Below, in pieces: positions 1 through 8,756 of a stretch of 64,000 nt of DNA. The stretch is taken from contig JAHBWG010000013.1 of NCBI GenBank assembly GCA_019637095.1, positions 62,001 to 126,000 of the forward strand. The letters run 5' to 3'. Source of the stretch: Sandaracinaceae bacterium (GTDB lineage Bacteria > Myxococcota_A > Polyangia > Polyangiales > Sandaracinaceae). Position numbers and translations under genes: made by a program. The notes beneath the pieces are model-generated. The model had not been told where the DNA came from and searched no databases. It saw only the letters and a list, made by a program, of their open reading frames with translations. Positions within the stretch are counted from its first letter, which is position 1. Every line of letters starts with the position of its first letter.

Positions 1-759
1 GATCTCGAAGAGGATCGCGCCGAGCGAGTACACGTCCGAGCGCCGGTCCACGCGGCTGACCTCGCCGCGGAGCTGCTCGGGCGACATGTACCCAGGCGTA
101 CCGAGCACGGAGCCTTGCCCCGTCGTCGCCGCGTTCGAGGCGTCGAGCAGGCCGTGCTCTCGCGCGTCGTCGCGCCCGACGAGCTTCACGAGGCCCCAGT
201 CGAGCACGTAGACCTCGCCGAAGTCGCCGAGCATCACGTTGCTCGGCTTGAGGTCGCGGTGGACCACGCCGCGCCGGTGGATGAAGTCGACGGCGAGGCA
301 GACCTGGCTGAACGCGGTCAGGAGGCGGCGCCGGCCCCAGCGCCGATCGGCGGCCGGGTCGCCCGCGGCGAGCCAGGCGATGACCTCCTCGAGGCTGACG
401 CCGCGCACGCGCTTCATCGTGAAGTAGAGGTTGCCGTCCGGGTCGACGCCGAAGTCGTAGATGGGCACGACGGCGGGGTGCTCGAGCTGCCCCTGGATGC
501 GCGCCTCGCGGACGAAGCGCCAGCGACGCGGCGAGCCGGTGTCGCTCTGCCGGATGATCTTCATCGCGACCTCGCGGCCGATCGCGCGGTCCCGGTAGAG
601 CCTGACCTCCCCCATGCCGCCGGAGCCGATCGTGCCGAGCTCCTCGTAGCGCTCGTGGAAGCTCGGCGCGCGGCGCTGCGTCTCCTCGAGCTCGACGAGG
701 TCGCGGCCGTCGATGTCGAGGGAGTGCGCCGTACCGAGGAAGGGTGGTTGCGCGCTCAC
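1..759 (-). CDS. Ser/Thr protein kinase (Hanks type), 3' part missing
   Basis: Cytoplasmic eukaryotic-type protein kinase, cut by the left window edge, so only about 253 N-terminal residues are visible. The glycine-rich loop reads GTIGSGGMGEV, the ATP lysine lies in EVAMKII, the catalytic loop is HRDLKPSN, and the DFG position is DWG (LDWGLVK). The activation segment has GTPGYMSPEQ, followed by the start of RSDVYSLG. A short disordered lead of about 35 residues precedes the fold. DWG in place of DFG is frequent in bacterial PknB-like kinases and does not imply inactivity. The GTG start at 759 overlaps the stop of the upstream FHA gene as GTGA, so the two are probably translationally coupled. 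The FHA protein is a natural candidate partner or substrate. The C-terminal domains are unknown because of the truncation. Confidence 0.9.
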   Translation of the reverse strand, partial: MSAQPPFLGTAHSLDIDGRDLVELEETQRRAPSFHERYEELGTIGSGGMGEVRLYRDRAIGREVAMKIIRQSDTGSPRRWRFVREARIQGQLEHPAVVPIYDFGVDPDGNLYFTMKRVRGVSLEEVIAWLAAGDPAADRRWGRRRLLTAFSQVCLAVDFIHRRGVVHRDLKPSNVMLGDFGEVYVLDWGLVKLVGRDDAREHGLLDASNAATTGQGSVLGTPGYMSPEQLRGEVSRVDRRSDVYSLGAILFEI

Positions 760-1742
760 TCGAGCACCACCTCCGCGCCGTCGGCCAGGACGAACCGCGT
801 GCCGCCGCCGCCCTCGCTGCGCACGATGAGCGCGGGACCGTCGAGCCCGATGCGCGAGAGGTCCTTGCGCACGCGGTGGAGCAGCACGTTGAGGTGCGTG
901 CGATCCACGCGCTTCTTGCCCCATACGCGCGCGAGCACGATCTCGTCGTCGACCGCGTCGCCCGCGCGGAACGGCTCGGGGGGCTGCAAGAGCACCGCGA
1001 TCAGGTCGCAGCGGCGATCCGTGAGGTAGATCGTGTGGACCTCGCCCGCGAGCGTGAGGTGGAGCCGCCCGCCGCGGGGCAGGAACTCGAGCTGCGCGCG
1101 GCTCACCTTGTCGGAGCGCTCGAGCGAGGCGGTGCTGCCGCTCGAGAGCTCGCCGCCGGTCACGACGCGCACGCTCGCGCCGCCGACGGTGAGCGCCTGG
1201 CCTCGCCGGACCTTGACCGACTCGCCGGGGTCGAGCTCCGTCTCGCCCACGCGGGTGGCGACGGAGACCTCGACCTCGAGCCCCCCGTCGGTCGCGCGCA
1301 GGCAGATCGCGCCGGGCGGCCAGCCCTCGACGAAGAGGTCGTCCTCGGGGCTGCCGCCGACGAGGAACGGCGAGTGCGCCATCCCGAAGAGGCCGCCGTC
1401 GGGGCCCTCGAGCACCCACACCGACGCGCCGGCCGGCGGGCTCGTGACCTCGCCGGGCTGGCGACCGACCGAGAACGTGGTGCCGAACAGCTCGATGCGG
1501 TCGCCCTCGGCGAGCTCGCGGTCGCGCTCGAGCGGCTCGCCGTTCACCACCGTGGGGTTCGTGCCGAGCGGGACGAGCCGCGGCCCCTTGCCGTCGAGGT
1601 AGACGAGCGCCTGGCGCCGGCTCGCCTGCTCGCTGCGCAGCACGATGTCGCAGTGCGGCGAGCGCCCGACGACCAGCCCGCCGGGCGTGATCCGTTTGGC
1701 GAGCGAGCTCTCGCCCTTGAGCCACCAGGTCGCGCCGGACAC
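756..1742 (-). CDS. FHA domain protein with C-terminal winged-helix domain
   Basis: Predicted 328-residue soluble regulator. Residues about 15-95 look like a forkhead-associated phosphothreonine-binding domain: VGRSPHCDIVL, then SRRQALVYLDG, then PTVVNG and LAEGDRIELFGTTFSVG. A second FHA-like beta region follows (SPFLVGGSPEDDLFVEG). The last 100 or so residues resemble an OmpR/PhoB-type winged helix (LTDRRCDLIAVLL, then VDRTHLNVLLHRVRKDL). A longer frame extends upstream, but GTG at 1742 starts exactly at the FHA fold and leaves room for the divergent gene at 1800. The gene is joined to the downstream kinase by a GTGA overlap. The likely role is reading kinase phosphorylation and acting on transcription; this is inferred from architecture only. 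Confidence 0.85.
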   Translation of the reverse strand: MSGATWWLKGESSLAKRITPGGLVVGRSPHCDIVLRSEQASRRQALVYLDGKGPRLVPLGTNPTVVNGEPLERDRELAEGDRIELFGTTFSVGRQPGEVTSPPAGASVWVLEGPDGGLFGMAHSPFLVGGSPEDDLFVEGWPPGAICLRATDGGLEVEVSVATRVGETELDPGESVKVRRGQALTVGGASVRVVTGGELSSGSTASLERSDKVSRAQLEFLPRGGRLHLTLAGEVHTIYLTDRRCDLIAVLLQPPEPFRAGDAVDDEIVLARVWGKKRVDRTHLNVLLHRVRKDLSRIGLDGPALIVRSEGGGGTRFVLADGAEVVLE

Positions 1743-1799
1743 GGCGGGAGCATACTGAACTCGGGGCGCCGACGCCGGCACAATGGTACCCTCGCCGAC

Positions 1800-2345
1800 A
1801 TGCGCGCTCTGTCGTTCGCCACGCTCGTCCTCGCGCTGTCCGTTCCCGCCGCGGCGCAGGAGCGCCCCGGGGCGAGCGCGTACGTCCAGCGCGTCCAGCA
1901 GGGCATCGCGCTCCTGACCGCGGGCGACGCGGGCGGCTCGATCAACGTGTTCCGTCAAGCGGTCCAGCTCGACGGGAACCGGCCGGAGGCGATCTACTAC
2001 CTGGCCTGTGCGAACCGGCTGACGGGGAGCCTCGAGGAGGCGGTGCGCGGGTTCGAGCGCGCGGCGGACGTCGCCGAGAGCGAGCCCCGCTGGCGCGCGC
2101 GCGCGCTGCAGGGCGTGTCCGAGACGCTCGAGCGGATGCACGGGCGCGTCGAGGACGCGCGCCGCGCGTGGCAGGCGTACGTGCAGTTCGCGGATCGGAA
2201 CGCGACGGTCGCGCACCCGCAGCTCGGGCGCGCGCGCATCCAGGCGATCGACATGATGATCGAGCAGGAGCGGGTCTACGTGGACGTCCGCGCGCGCATC
2301 GCCGCGCGCGAGCGCGAGAACGCGACCGGTCCGTCGCGCCGTTGA
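1800..2345 (+). CDS. Exported TPR-repeat protein
   Basis: Predicted 181-residue protein. Residues 1-19 form a Sec signal peptide (short basic start, hydrophobic core, cleavage near AAAQ). Two or three degenerate tetratricopeptide repeats follow (AGDAGGSINVFRQAVQLDG; PEAIYYLACANRLTGSLEEA; VRGFERAADVAESEP), then a helical tail. It is probably a periplasmic scaffold. The ATG at 1800 is preferred because it starts the signal peptide; the open frame continues upstream only as an artefact of high GC. A TACCCT hexamer at 1787-1792 ends 7 nt before the ATG, suggesting a leaderless transcript. It is divergent from the FHA gene with 57 bp between starts. Confidence 0.83.
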   Translation: MRALSFATLVLALSVPAAAQERPGASAYVQRVQQGIALLTAGDAGGSINVFRQAVQLDGNRPEAIYYLACANRLTGSLEEAVRGFERAADVAESEPRWRARALQGVSETLERMHGRVEDARRAWQAYVQFADRNATVAHPQLGRARIQAIDMMIEQERVYVDVRARIAARERENATGPSRR

Positions 2346-2347
2346 GG

Positions 2348-2722
2348 TCAGGTGGCCAGCGCCGCGCGCCTGCGTCCGCGGGCCTCGGCGGCGACGCGCG
2401 CGATCACGGCGGCCGCGCCGAGGGTGAGGGTGAGCGCGCCCAGCCACAGCCAGGGCGCCGCGCCGTGGTAGGCGTGCGCCTCGCCGATCCGCAGGCGGCT
2501 CATCGCCGCGAAGCCGCGCGTGAGCCCGCACGTCGGGCACGCCGCGCCGCTCGCGCGCACCGGGCACGGGGGGGTGAGCTGCACCTCGCCGCGCTCGATC
2601 GCCTCGGGGCTGACGGCGACCGAGATCGCGACGGGCGCGCCCGCCACGAGCAGCACGAACGCCGCGGCGAGCGCGACGCCGAACAGCTCGGCGCCGTCGC
2701 GTCGCGCGAACCAGGCGCTCAC
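2348..2722 (-). CDS. DUF2752 family membrane protein
   Basis: Predicted 124-residue integral membrane protein. It carries the DUF2752 hallmark CPTCGLTRG at residues 62-70, between a first hydrophobic helix (about 14-37) and a second (about 92-113). Family function is unknown; the paired cysteines suggest metal or redox chemistry, but that is conjecture. The GTG at 2722 overlaps the TGA of the upstream gene (2719-2721) as GTGA, so it is probably co-translated with the DUF4190-like protein. It converges with the TPR gene, with only 2 bp between the stop codons. Confidence 0.9.
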   Translation of the reverse strand: MSAWFARRDGAELFGVALAAAFVLLVAGAPVAISVAVSPEAIERGEVQLTPPCPVRASGAACPTCGLTRGFAAMSRLRIGEAHAYHGAAPWLWLGALTLTLGAAAVIARVAAEARGRRRAALAT

Positions 2723-3384
2723 GGCGCGGGCGGCGGATCGACCGGATCCACGGACGGGTCGGGCGCGACCGGATCGAGCGGCGCGAGGCCGGGATCGATG
2801 CCCGGATCGATGCCGGGATCGACGGGCGGCGCCGGCGTCGCGGGGGGCTCCCACGCGGGCGGCGGCGTCCAGGGCCGCGTGCGGTTCATGTCGTTCGCCA
2901 TGAGGCAGCCGATGCCGGCCCACGGCAGCACGATCGTGATGATCGCGACGACGATCGCGATGCCGCTCACGACCGAGCCGCCCATCGCCAGGCCCTTGCC
3001 CTCGAGCGCGTCCGACTGCTCCTTGATCCGCTTGAGCGAGACGAGCCCGCAGACGAGCCCGGCGATCGAGGGGACCAGCGCGACGAGGCCGAGCGCCGTC
3101 GCGCTGAAGGCGCAGACCGGGCAGCACGTGCCGAAGAACATGAGCACGACGTTCACGAGGCCGCCGAGCGCGCCGAGGATCCCGCAGACGAGCGAGACGA
3201 CCGCGAGCGCGTCGGTGCGCGGGCCCTGCGGCGGACCCGCCATCCCGCCCGGCGTCGGGCCCTGTCCCGGCGGTCCGAATACCCCGGGCCCACCTCCCGG
3301 CGGTCCGTAGCCACCGCCGGGCGGCGCGCCCGGCATCCCGCCGTACGGGCCAGGCCCCCACGGCCCCCCCGGCCCGGACGCCAT
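2719..3384 (-). CDS. DUF4190-like membrane protein with Gly/Pro-rich N-terminus
   Basis: Predicted 221-residue protein. Residues 1-55 are a low-complexity Gly/Pro-rich cytoplasmic tail. Two pairs of hydrophobic helices follow (ALAVVSLVCGILGALGG, and after a KRIKEQ loop, GGSVVSGIAIVVAIITIVL), as in DUF4190-type small membrane proteins. The C-terminal tail is Pro/Asp-rich with a repeated DPGI motif. Start ATG at 3384. It is the first gene of a two-gene unit with the DUF2752 protein. No enzymatic motif is visible; a role at the membrane as scaffold or adaptor is only a guess. Confidence 0.83.
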   Translation of the reverse strand: MASGPGGPWGPGPYGGMPGAPPGGGYGPPGGGPGVFGPPGQGPTPGGMAGPPQGPRTDALAVVSLVCGILGALGGLVNVVLMFFGTCCPVCAFSATALGLVALVPSIAGLVCGLVSLKRIKEQSDALEGKGLAMGGSVVSGIAIVVAIITIVLPWAGIGCLMANDMNRTRPWTPPPAWEPPATPAPPVDPGIDPGIDPGLAPLDPVAPDPSVDPVDPPPAP

Positions 3385-3495
3385 CAGGCTCTGCTCCAGA
3401 CGCGCACGAGGCTCGACCGTATCCCAGCGCGACCGCTCGCGAAAGTGGCTTCGCGCGGCGTTCCCGGCGCGCGCGCGCGGGAGTAGCCTCTCCGC

Positions 3496-5151
3496 ATGCG
3501 TGGATGGACGACCGTGGCCGCGCTCGCGCTCGCGCTCGGCGGGTGCGACGACGCCGGTGGAGCGAGCGCCGATGGAGGCGGCGGCGCGGACGCGGGGCGC
3601 CGTGACGCGGGGCCGCGCCAAGACGCGGGGCCGCGCCCGCCGCCGCCAGCGCCCGCGTGCGCTGCGGCACCCGGTGGAGGCTCCGCGACGGTCGCCGCCC
3701 CCGAGCTCGTCGCCGAGCTCGGCGATCGCTGGCACGAGGGCTGGCTCGGCTCGCCCGCGGTCGCGGACCTCGACGGCGACGGCACGATGGAGATCCTCGC
3801 CGCGCGCCACGGCCTGCTGTTGGGCTGGCACCTCGACGGCGCGATCGTCCTGCGGGTCGAGGTCGAGGGGCGGATCTGGGCGAGCCCGATCGTCGCCGAT
3901 CTCGTGCCGGACGCGCCGGGCCTCGAGGTCGCCTTCGCGGCGCGCGGGCGGGTGCACGTCGTCGGCGCGGACGGGAGCGCGCGCTCCGGCTTCCCTGTCG
4001 AATGGCAAGACGAGCTGCGCTCCCTCGCGGCGGGCGACGTCGACGGCGACGGCCGGCTCGACCTCGTCGCGGTCACCACGCGCCCGCTCGCGGGGGGCGG
4101 CCAGCGCGACATCGTGATCGCGTGGCACGCCGACGGCCGCGTCGTCGACGGGTTCCCTCCGAACACCACCGGCGCCGCGGGCTGCGACGACGCCTGCTAC
4201 GTCACGGGCGGCTACGATCAGAACGTCGCCGTCGGCGACCTCGACGGCGACGGCGCCGCCGAGATCTTCGCGACGCAGGACAACGCGTACCTGAGCCTGC
4301 ACGCGGGCGACGGCCGCGCGTTCGACGCGGCGAGCATCTTCCGCGGCCGGACCAAGTTCTCCGGCGTGCGCTTCCTCCACGACTACGCCGAGGCGCAGCA
4401 GGGCTGGGCGCCGAACGAGGACACCGCCTCGCAGGCGCACTTCACGAACTCCGCGCCGGCGATCGTCGACCTCGACGGCGACGGCACCCGAGAGCTCGTC
4501 GTGCTCGGCTCCGTGCAGAACGCGGCGCAGACGGATCGGCTCCGCGGCGTCGCGCTCTGGGCGATCCGCGCCGACGGCACGCGCCCGAGCGCGTGGACCA
4601 CGCCGTTCCACGCGCCCGACTACCTCGCCGGGCTGTGGGACTACGAGGGCACCAACGTCGTCGCGGCGACCAACCAGGTGACGGTCGCCGACATCGATCC
4701 GGCGCGCGAGGGGCCGGAGCTGATCTTCGCCGGGTTCGACGGGCGCATCCACGCGGTGAGCGCGCGCGCCGAGGGGCTCTGGCAGACCGAGTACACCGAC
4801 TCGGAGCGCGTGCTGACCGGCGGGGTCGTCGTCGCGGACCTGTCGGGCGACGGCGCGCCCGAGCTGGTCTTCACGTCGTACTCGCCCGACCCGGGGCTGA
4901 GCGCGCTCTTCGTGCTCGCCGCGAACGGTGAGCTGCTCCACCGCGTGGCGCTCCCCGGCCGCGGCGCGATGCCGGTGCCGACGATCGCGGACGTGGACGG
5001 CGACGGCCAGCTCGAGATCGTCGTCGCGCTCAAGGACGGCGAGGATCGCGTGCGCCAGGTGCAGGTCTACACGGTGCCCGGCTCGGGCACCGCCTGCCTG
5101 CTCTGGCCGACGGGCCGCGGGAACCTCCTGCGCAACGGGTGGGTCCCGTAG
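3496..5151 (+). CDS. FG-GAP/VCBS repeat lipoprotein
   Basis: Predicted 551-residue exported lipoprotein. The signal peptide ends in LALGGC with the lipid-modified Cys at residue 17. An Asp-Ala-Gly-rich linker runs to about residue 50. The body contains at least five DLDGDG/DVDGDG-type calcium-binding loops (VADLDGDGTMEI, GDVDGDGRLDLV, GDLDGDGAAEIF, VDLDGDGTRELV, ADVDGDGQLEIV). These are typical of integrin-like beta-propeller blades that bind ligands outside the cell. A TAGCCT hexamer at 3484-3489 lies 6 nt before the ATG. It converges with the downstream kinase, with a 4-bp gap. Confidence 0.9.
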   Translation: MRGWTTVAALALALGGCDDAGGASADGGGGADAGRRDAGPRQDAGPRPPPPAPACAAAPGGGSATVAAPELVAELGDRWHEGWLGSPAVADLDGDGTMEILAARHGLLLGWHLDGAIVLRVEVEGRIWASPIVADLVPDAPGLEVAFAARGRVHVVGADGSARSGFPVEWQDELRSLAAGDVDGDGRLDLVAVTTRPLAGGGQRDIVIAWHADGRVVDGFPPNTTGAAGCDDACYVTGGYDQNVAVGDLDGDGAAEIFATQDNAYLSLHAGDGRAFDAASIFRGRTKFSGVRFLHDYAEAQQGWAPNEDTASQAHFTNSAPAIVDLDGDGTRELVVLGSVQNAAQTDRLRGVALWAIRADGTRPSAWTTPFHAPDYLAGLWDYEGTNVVAATNQVTVADIDPAREGPELIFAGFDGRIHAVSARAEGLWQTEYTDSERVLTGGVVVADLSGDGAPELVFTSYSPDPGLSALFVLAANGELLHRVALPGRGAMPVPTIADVDGDGQLEIVVALKDGEDRVRQVQVYTVPGSGTACLLWPTGRGNLLRNGWVP

Positions 5152-5155
5152 AAGG

Positions 5156-6130
5156 TCAGGCCACGGCGAGGTGGGCGAGGTCCTCGCGCACCGTGGCGAT
5201 CGCGTCCTGCGCGGGCGCGCGGTGGCGCAGCGAGGCGGCGATCTCGCGCTCGGTCGCGCGGCGGTCTCCGACGAGCGGGAGCAGGGCACGCGCCAGCGCG
5301 CGCGCGGAGCCGAAGCGATCCTCGGGGGCGCGCGCGAGCGCGCGCGTGACCACCGCGTCGTAGCGCAGGTCGAGGTCGCACAGGAGCAAGCCGAGCCGCG
5401 GCGCGTCCTCGCGGATGATGCGCCGGAGGAGGTTCGCGACGTTGTCCCCGGTGTAGGGGACGCGGCCGCTGATGAGCTCGAACATCGTCGTGCCGAGCGA
5501 GAACACGTCGGCGCGCGCGTCGACGTCGGGCTTGCCGCGCGCTTGCTCCGGCGAGCAGTAGGCGGGCGTCCCGTAGACGCGCCCGCGCTCCGCGCGCCGC
5601 TCCTCCTCGGAGGCCTCGTCGGACGCGCAGACGCCGAAGTCGAGCAGCCGCACGTCGAGGTGCCCGTCGAAGGTGCGCGACAACACGACGTGCTCGGGCT
5701 TGACGTCGCGGTGGACGTAGCCGCGCGCGTGCGCGGCGTGGAGGATCGCCGCGGCCCGCAGCGCGATCGCCGCGACGTGGCGCGGCGGCAGGGGCCCGGC
5801 GCGGCGCAACAGGCGCGCGCAGCACTCGCCCTCGAGCCGCTCGAGCACGAGGTAGGGCGAGCCGTCGTCGAGCATCCCCTCGTCGTACACGGGCACGATG
5901 CCCGGGTGCGCGACGCGCCGCGCGACCTCGGCCTCGCGCCGCATGCGGCGGATCAGCTCCACGTTGAACGCGAACATCTCGCGCAGGACCTTGACCACCA
6001 CCGCCTGGCCGGTCGCGAGATCGTCCGCCTCGAACACCACCGAGGTCCCGCCGATCCCGAGCGCGCGACCGAGGTGGAAGCGGTCGTCCAGCACATGGCC
6101 CGTCAGCTCCGCTCGATCCGTCCCCGGCAT
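5156..6130 (-). CDS. Ser/Thr protein kinase with altered catalytic loop
   Basis: Predicted 324-residue cytoplasmic kinase without a transmembrane segment. It shows a glycine loop GIGGTSVVFEA, an ATP lysine in VVVKVLRE, a catalytic loop HRDVKPEHV, DFG intact as LDFGVC, and GTPAYCSPEQARG. The asparagine normally found in HRDxKPxN, which helps hold magnesium, is His here; whether the enzyme is fully active is unclear. The C-terminal helices are ordinary kinase C-lobe followed by about 40 extra residues. ATG at 6130 is supported by a promoter (6139-6168) placing transcription at or close to the start codon. Confidence 0.92.
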   Translation of the reverse strand: MPGTDRAELTGHVLDDRFHLGRALGIGGTSVVFEADDLATGQAVVVKVLREMFAFNVELIRRMRREAEVARRVAHPGIVPVYDEGMLDDGSPYLVLERLEGECCARLLRRAGPLPPRHVAAIALRAAAILHAAHARGYVHRDVKPEHVVLSRTFDGHLDVRLLDFGVCASDEASEEERRAERGRVYGTPAYCSPEQARGKPDVDARADVFSLGTTMFELISGRVPYTGDNVANLLRRIIREDAPRLGLLLCDLDLRYDAVVTRALARAPEDRFGSARALARALLPLVGDRRATEREIAASLRHRAPAQDAIATVREDLAHLAVA

Positions 6131-6138
6131 CGATGCGT

Positions 6139-6168
6139 GTTGTCGCCTCGCGCCGATCGACCGGTCAA
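6139..6168 (-). promoter_or_regulatory. Putative sigma-70-type promoter of the kinase gene
   Basis: On the minus strand TTGACC (6168-6163) is followed after 18 nt by GACAAC (6144-6139), then 8 nt to the ATG at 6130. Spacing fits a housekeeping promoter whose transcript would begin at or within a few bases of the start codon. The -10 resembles the TACAAC found before the starts at 33363 and 35799. Confidence 0.5.
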
Positions 6169-6185
6169 AATATCGGCGCGCGGCG

Positions 6186-7484
6186 CTAGATCTCGGGCGG
6201 CGCGTCCGGCTCGCAGCCCTCGCCGTCGGCGCCGGGGACGACCACGTCGACGTCGCGCACCTCGAGGCGGCTGCGGCCCGAGGCGCGGAAGAGGATGCGC
6301 ACCGGGAACACGCGCCGCGTCGGCGAGGGCTCGAGCCCGCTCGCGTCGAGGACGAGCCCGAAGGTCAGCCGCGTGCCGGGCACGACGCCGAAGAACGACG
6401 CGCCCTCGATGCGCCGGACGTTCTCGGGAGGGCTCGCGCGCAGCGCGCGCACGCCGCGCAGGATCACGCTCGCGTCGACGCTGTCGCCGGGGCGGTCCTG
6501 CGCGATCGCGTCGACGTCGAGCGGCACCTCGGACGCGATGAACTGCACCGCCTCGACGATCTCCTCGCCGATGCGGTCGCCGCGCGAGCCGATGTCGAAG
6601 AAGAGCGGCGCGCCGCCGCGATCGAGGCTCCGCGTGTCCGCGGCGAGCTGGCGCAGGTGCGCGTCGGGGGACGGACGGCCCGGGTCGCGCGCGGCGAGCG
6701 GGACGATGAGGACGCCCGCCGCGAGCACCGCGTCGACCGTCTCGCGGTAGCCGTGCGGCGCGGGCTCGAACGTGTAGGGCGCGATGGGCGGCACGCCCGG
6801 CGGGCCGTTGTGCATCGGCGCGTCGGTGACGAGCATCACGATCGGCAGCGCGTCGGGCCGGAAGCACGCGCCGCCGTAGCCGCCGCTCGGGCACCCGAAC
6901 GACGGCGGGACGAACCCGGGCGTCGACGGCTCCCCGTAGCCCTCGCCCGTCACGACCTGATAGAGCCCCTCGATCGCCGCCTCGGGGTCGTCGCGGTTGC
7001 CCCACGTCGGCGTTCCGTCGAAGGCGGACTCGACGCGCGTGACGTCGGGGGTGATGGGCGAGCGCAGCTCGTACGGCCGCACGGTCGGCGGCCCGTGCGG
7101 CGCGACCGGGAACTCGCCGAAGATCGCGAGCCCGAACGCCGCGTCGGGGATCGCCGCGCGCACGCTCGGCACCACGCGGCCCCGCAGCCCGCTGCGCACC
7201 GCCTCGATCTCGTCGCGCATGCTGCCCGTCGAGTCGATGAGGAACATCAGGTCGATCACCGCGAGCGAGGCGGGGACGTCGAGGTCCGCGACCACCTCGC
7301 CGACCTCGATCGGGACCTCGACGCACGGGCGCGGCGGCGGCCCGGCGTCGATCCCCGCGTCGATCCCCGCGTCGACGTCCGGCGCCTCGAGCCCCGTCTT
7401 GGACCCGCAGCCGGCGACGAGCGTCGCCGCGACGAGCGCGACCGAGCGGACCCGGCTCCCGTCAGGGCGTCGTCGGGTTCTCAC
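6186..7484 (-). CDS. VWA domain lipoprotein (paralogue A)
   Basis: Predicted 432-residue lipoprotein. Signal peptide with TLVAGC, Cys at residue 26, then GSKTGL and a VDAGIDAGIDAG linker. A von Willebrand factor A domain starts near residue 72 with the metal-ion motif IDSTGSM (D84, T86, S88), consistent with cation-dependent ligand binding outside the cell. A conserved block shared with the neighbouring paralogue includes PPSFGCPSGG and CFRPDALPIV. The GTG start at 7484 gives a 23-nt overlap with the upstream paralogue's stop, so they form one transcription unit. No membrane segment other than the signal is visible. The ligand is unknown. Confidence 0.87.
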   Translation of the reverse strand: MRTRRRPDGSRVRSVALVAATLVAGCGSKTGLEAPDVDAGIDAGIDAGPPPRPCVEVPIEVGEVVADLDVPASLAVIDLMFLIDSTGSMRDEIEAVRSGLRGRVVPSVRAAIPDAAFGLAIFGEFPVAPHGPPTVRPYELRSPITPDVTRVESAFDGTPTWGNRDDPEAAIEGLYQVVTGEGYGEPSTPGFVPPSFGCPSGGYGGACFRPDALPIVMLVTDAPMHNGPPGVPPIAPYTFEPAPHGYRETVDAVLAAGVLIVPLAARDPGRPSPDAHLRQLAADTRSLDRGGAPLFFDIGSRGDRIGEEIVEAVQFIASEVPLDVDAIAQDRPGDSVDASVILRGVRALRASPPENVRRIEGASFFGVVPGTRLTFGLVLDASGLEPSPTRRVFPVRILFRASGRSRLEVRDVDVVVPGADGEGCEPDAPPEI

Positions 7485-8712
7485 AGCCTTCCCCGTCCTC
7501 GCCGGGGATCACGATCTCGATGATGCGGCTGCCGAGCCGCGTGCGGCCGTCGCCGCGGAAGACGATCTCCAGCAAGTAACGTTGCGTCGTCGCGCCGGGC
7601 ACCACCGCGCCGGGGACGATGCGCAGCTCGAAGATCACGCGCGTGCCGGCGAGCACGCCGCGGAAGACGCCCGCCTCGCGATCGATCGACTCGACGTTCG
7701 CCATCGGCTCGGCGCGCAACGGGACCACCGCCTCGACGAAGTCGCGCGGGTCGACGTCGTCCGAGCGATCGGGATCGACGAGCACGGTGTCGACGTCGAA
7801 GCGGATGACGTTGGCGAGGATCTCGATCGCCTGGATCACCGACTCGCTCAGGCGCTCGCCGCGCTCTCCGATGTCGAACACGATCGGCCCGTCGTCGCCG
7901 ATCGTGCCGGTGTCCCGCGCGAGCGTGACGAGGTCCCGCCGGTCCTCCGGCCGCCCGGAGAAGAGCCCGATGACGCGCGCGTCGATGCTCTGGAGCGCCT
8001 CGAGCGCCTGCCGGTACGTCTGGGGCGTCGGGCTCACCGAGCACGCGCCCGCGTAGGGCTCGGAGCCGCCGGGGCCGTTGTGGAACGGGGCGTCGGTGAA
8101 CAAGAGGATGATCGAGAGGGCGTCGGGTCGGAAGCAGGGATAGCCGACGCCGCCCGACGGGCAGCCGAACGAGGGCGGCACGTAGCGCCCGAACCCCTCG
8201 CCCGTCGCCGTCATGTAGAGCGCCGGGACCTGCGACTCGGGGCGGTCACCGCCGCTCTGCAGGCGGATCGTGTCGATCGCGGCCTGCACGCGGTTCACGT
8301 CCCCCGTGATCGGGACGACGAGCCGGAACGGGTCGTCACCGGACTGCCCGCACGCGCCCTCCGGGAAGTCGGCGAAGACGCCGGCGCCGAGCATCGAGTC
8401 GGGGATCGTCCGGGCGATGCCGGGCGCGATCGTGTCGCGCAGCCGCTCGCGGATGCGGCTGATCTCGGCCTCCATCGAGAGCGTCACGTCGATCAGGAAG
8501 AAGACGTCCGCGCGCGCGAGCTGCGCCTCGATCTCGAGCGGGAGCAGGATGGGGCCGCCGTCGGGGACGACCTCGACGCAGGGGTACACCACGCCGGCGT
8601 CCGTGCCGGCGTCGACGCCGGCGTCGACGTCGGGGACGTCGAGCCCCGTCTTCGCACCGCAGCCGGCGCCGAGCGCGGCGAGGAGCGCGATGGGGACGAG
8701 GCGCTGACGCAT
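7462..8712 (-). CDS. VWA domain lipoprotein (paralogue B)
   Basis: Predicted 416-residue lipoprotein, a tandem paralogue of the next gene downstream. Lipidation Cys at residue 18 (LGAGC), followed by GAKTGL and VDAGVDAGTDAG. The VWA metal site reads FLIDVTLSM (D75, T77, S79). Shared blocks include PPSFGCPSGG, CFRPDALSII, LFTDAPFHNGP and a C-terminal PGEDGEGCE. The open frame runs far upstream, but ATG at 8712 begins a proper signal peptide, so it is chosen. Together with the phosphatase gene at 8757-9803 these may be one minus-strand operon. Confidence 0.87.
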   Translation of the reverse strand: MRQRLVPIALLAALGAGCGAKTGLDVPDVDAGVDAGTDAGVVYPCVEVVPDGGPILLPLEIEAQLARADVFFLIDVTLSMEAEISRIRERLRDTIAPGIARTIPDSMLGAGVFADFPEGACGQSGDDPFRLVVPITGDVNRVQAAIDTIRLQSGGDRPESQVPALYMTATGEGFGRYVPPSFGCPSGGVGYPCFRPDALSIILLFTDAPFHNGPGGSEPYAGACSVSPTPQTYRQALEALQSIDARVIGLFSGRPEDRRDLVTLARDTGTIGDDGPIVFDIGERGERLSESVIQAIEILANVIRFDVDTVLVDPDRSDDVDPRDFVEAVVPLRAEPMANVESIDREAGVFRGVLAGTRVIFELRIVPGAVVPGATTQRYLLEIVFRGDGRTRLGSRIIEIVIPGEDGEGCENPTTP

Positions 8713-8756
8713 CCCTCGGGAACCTAGCGTCCCGCGCCTCGGACGTCGAGGGCGTG

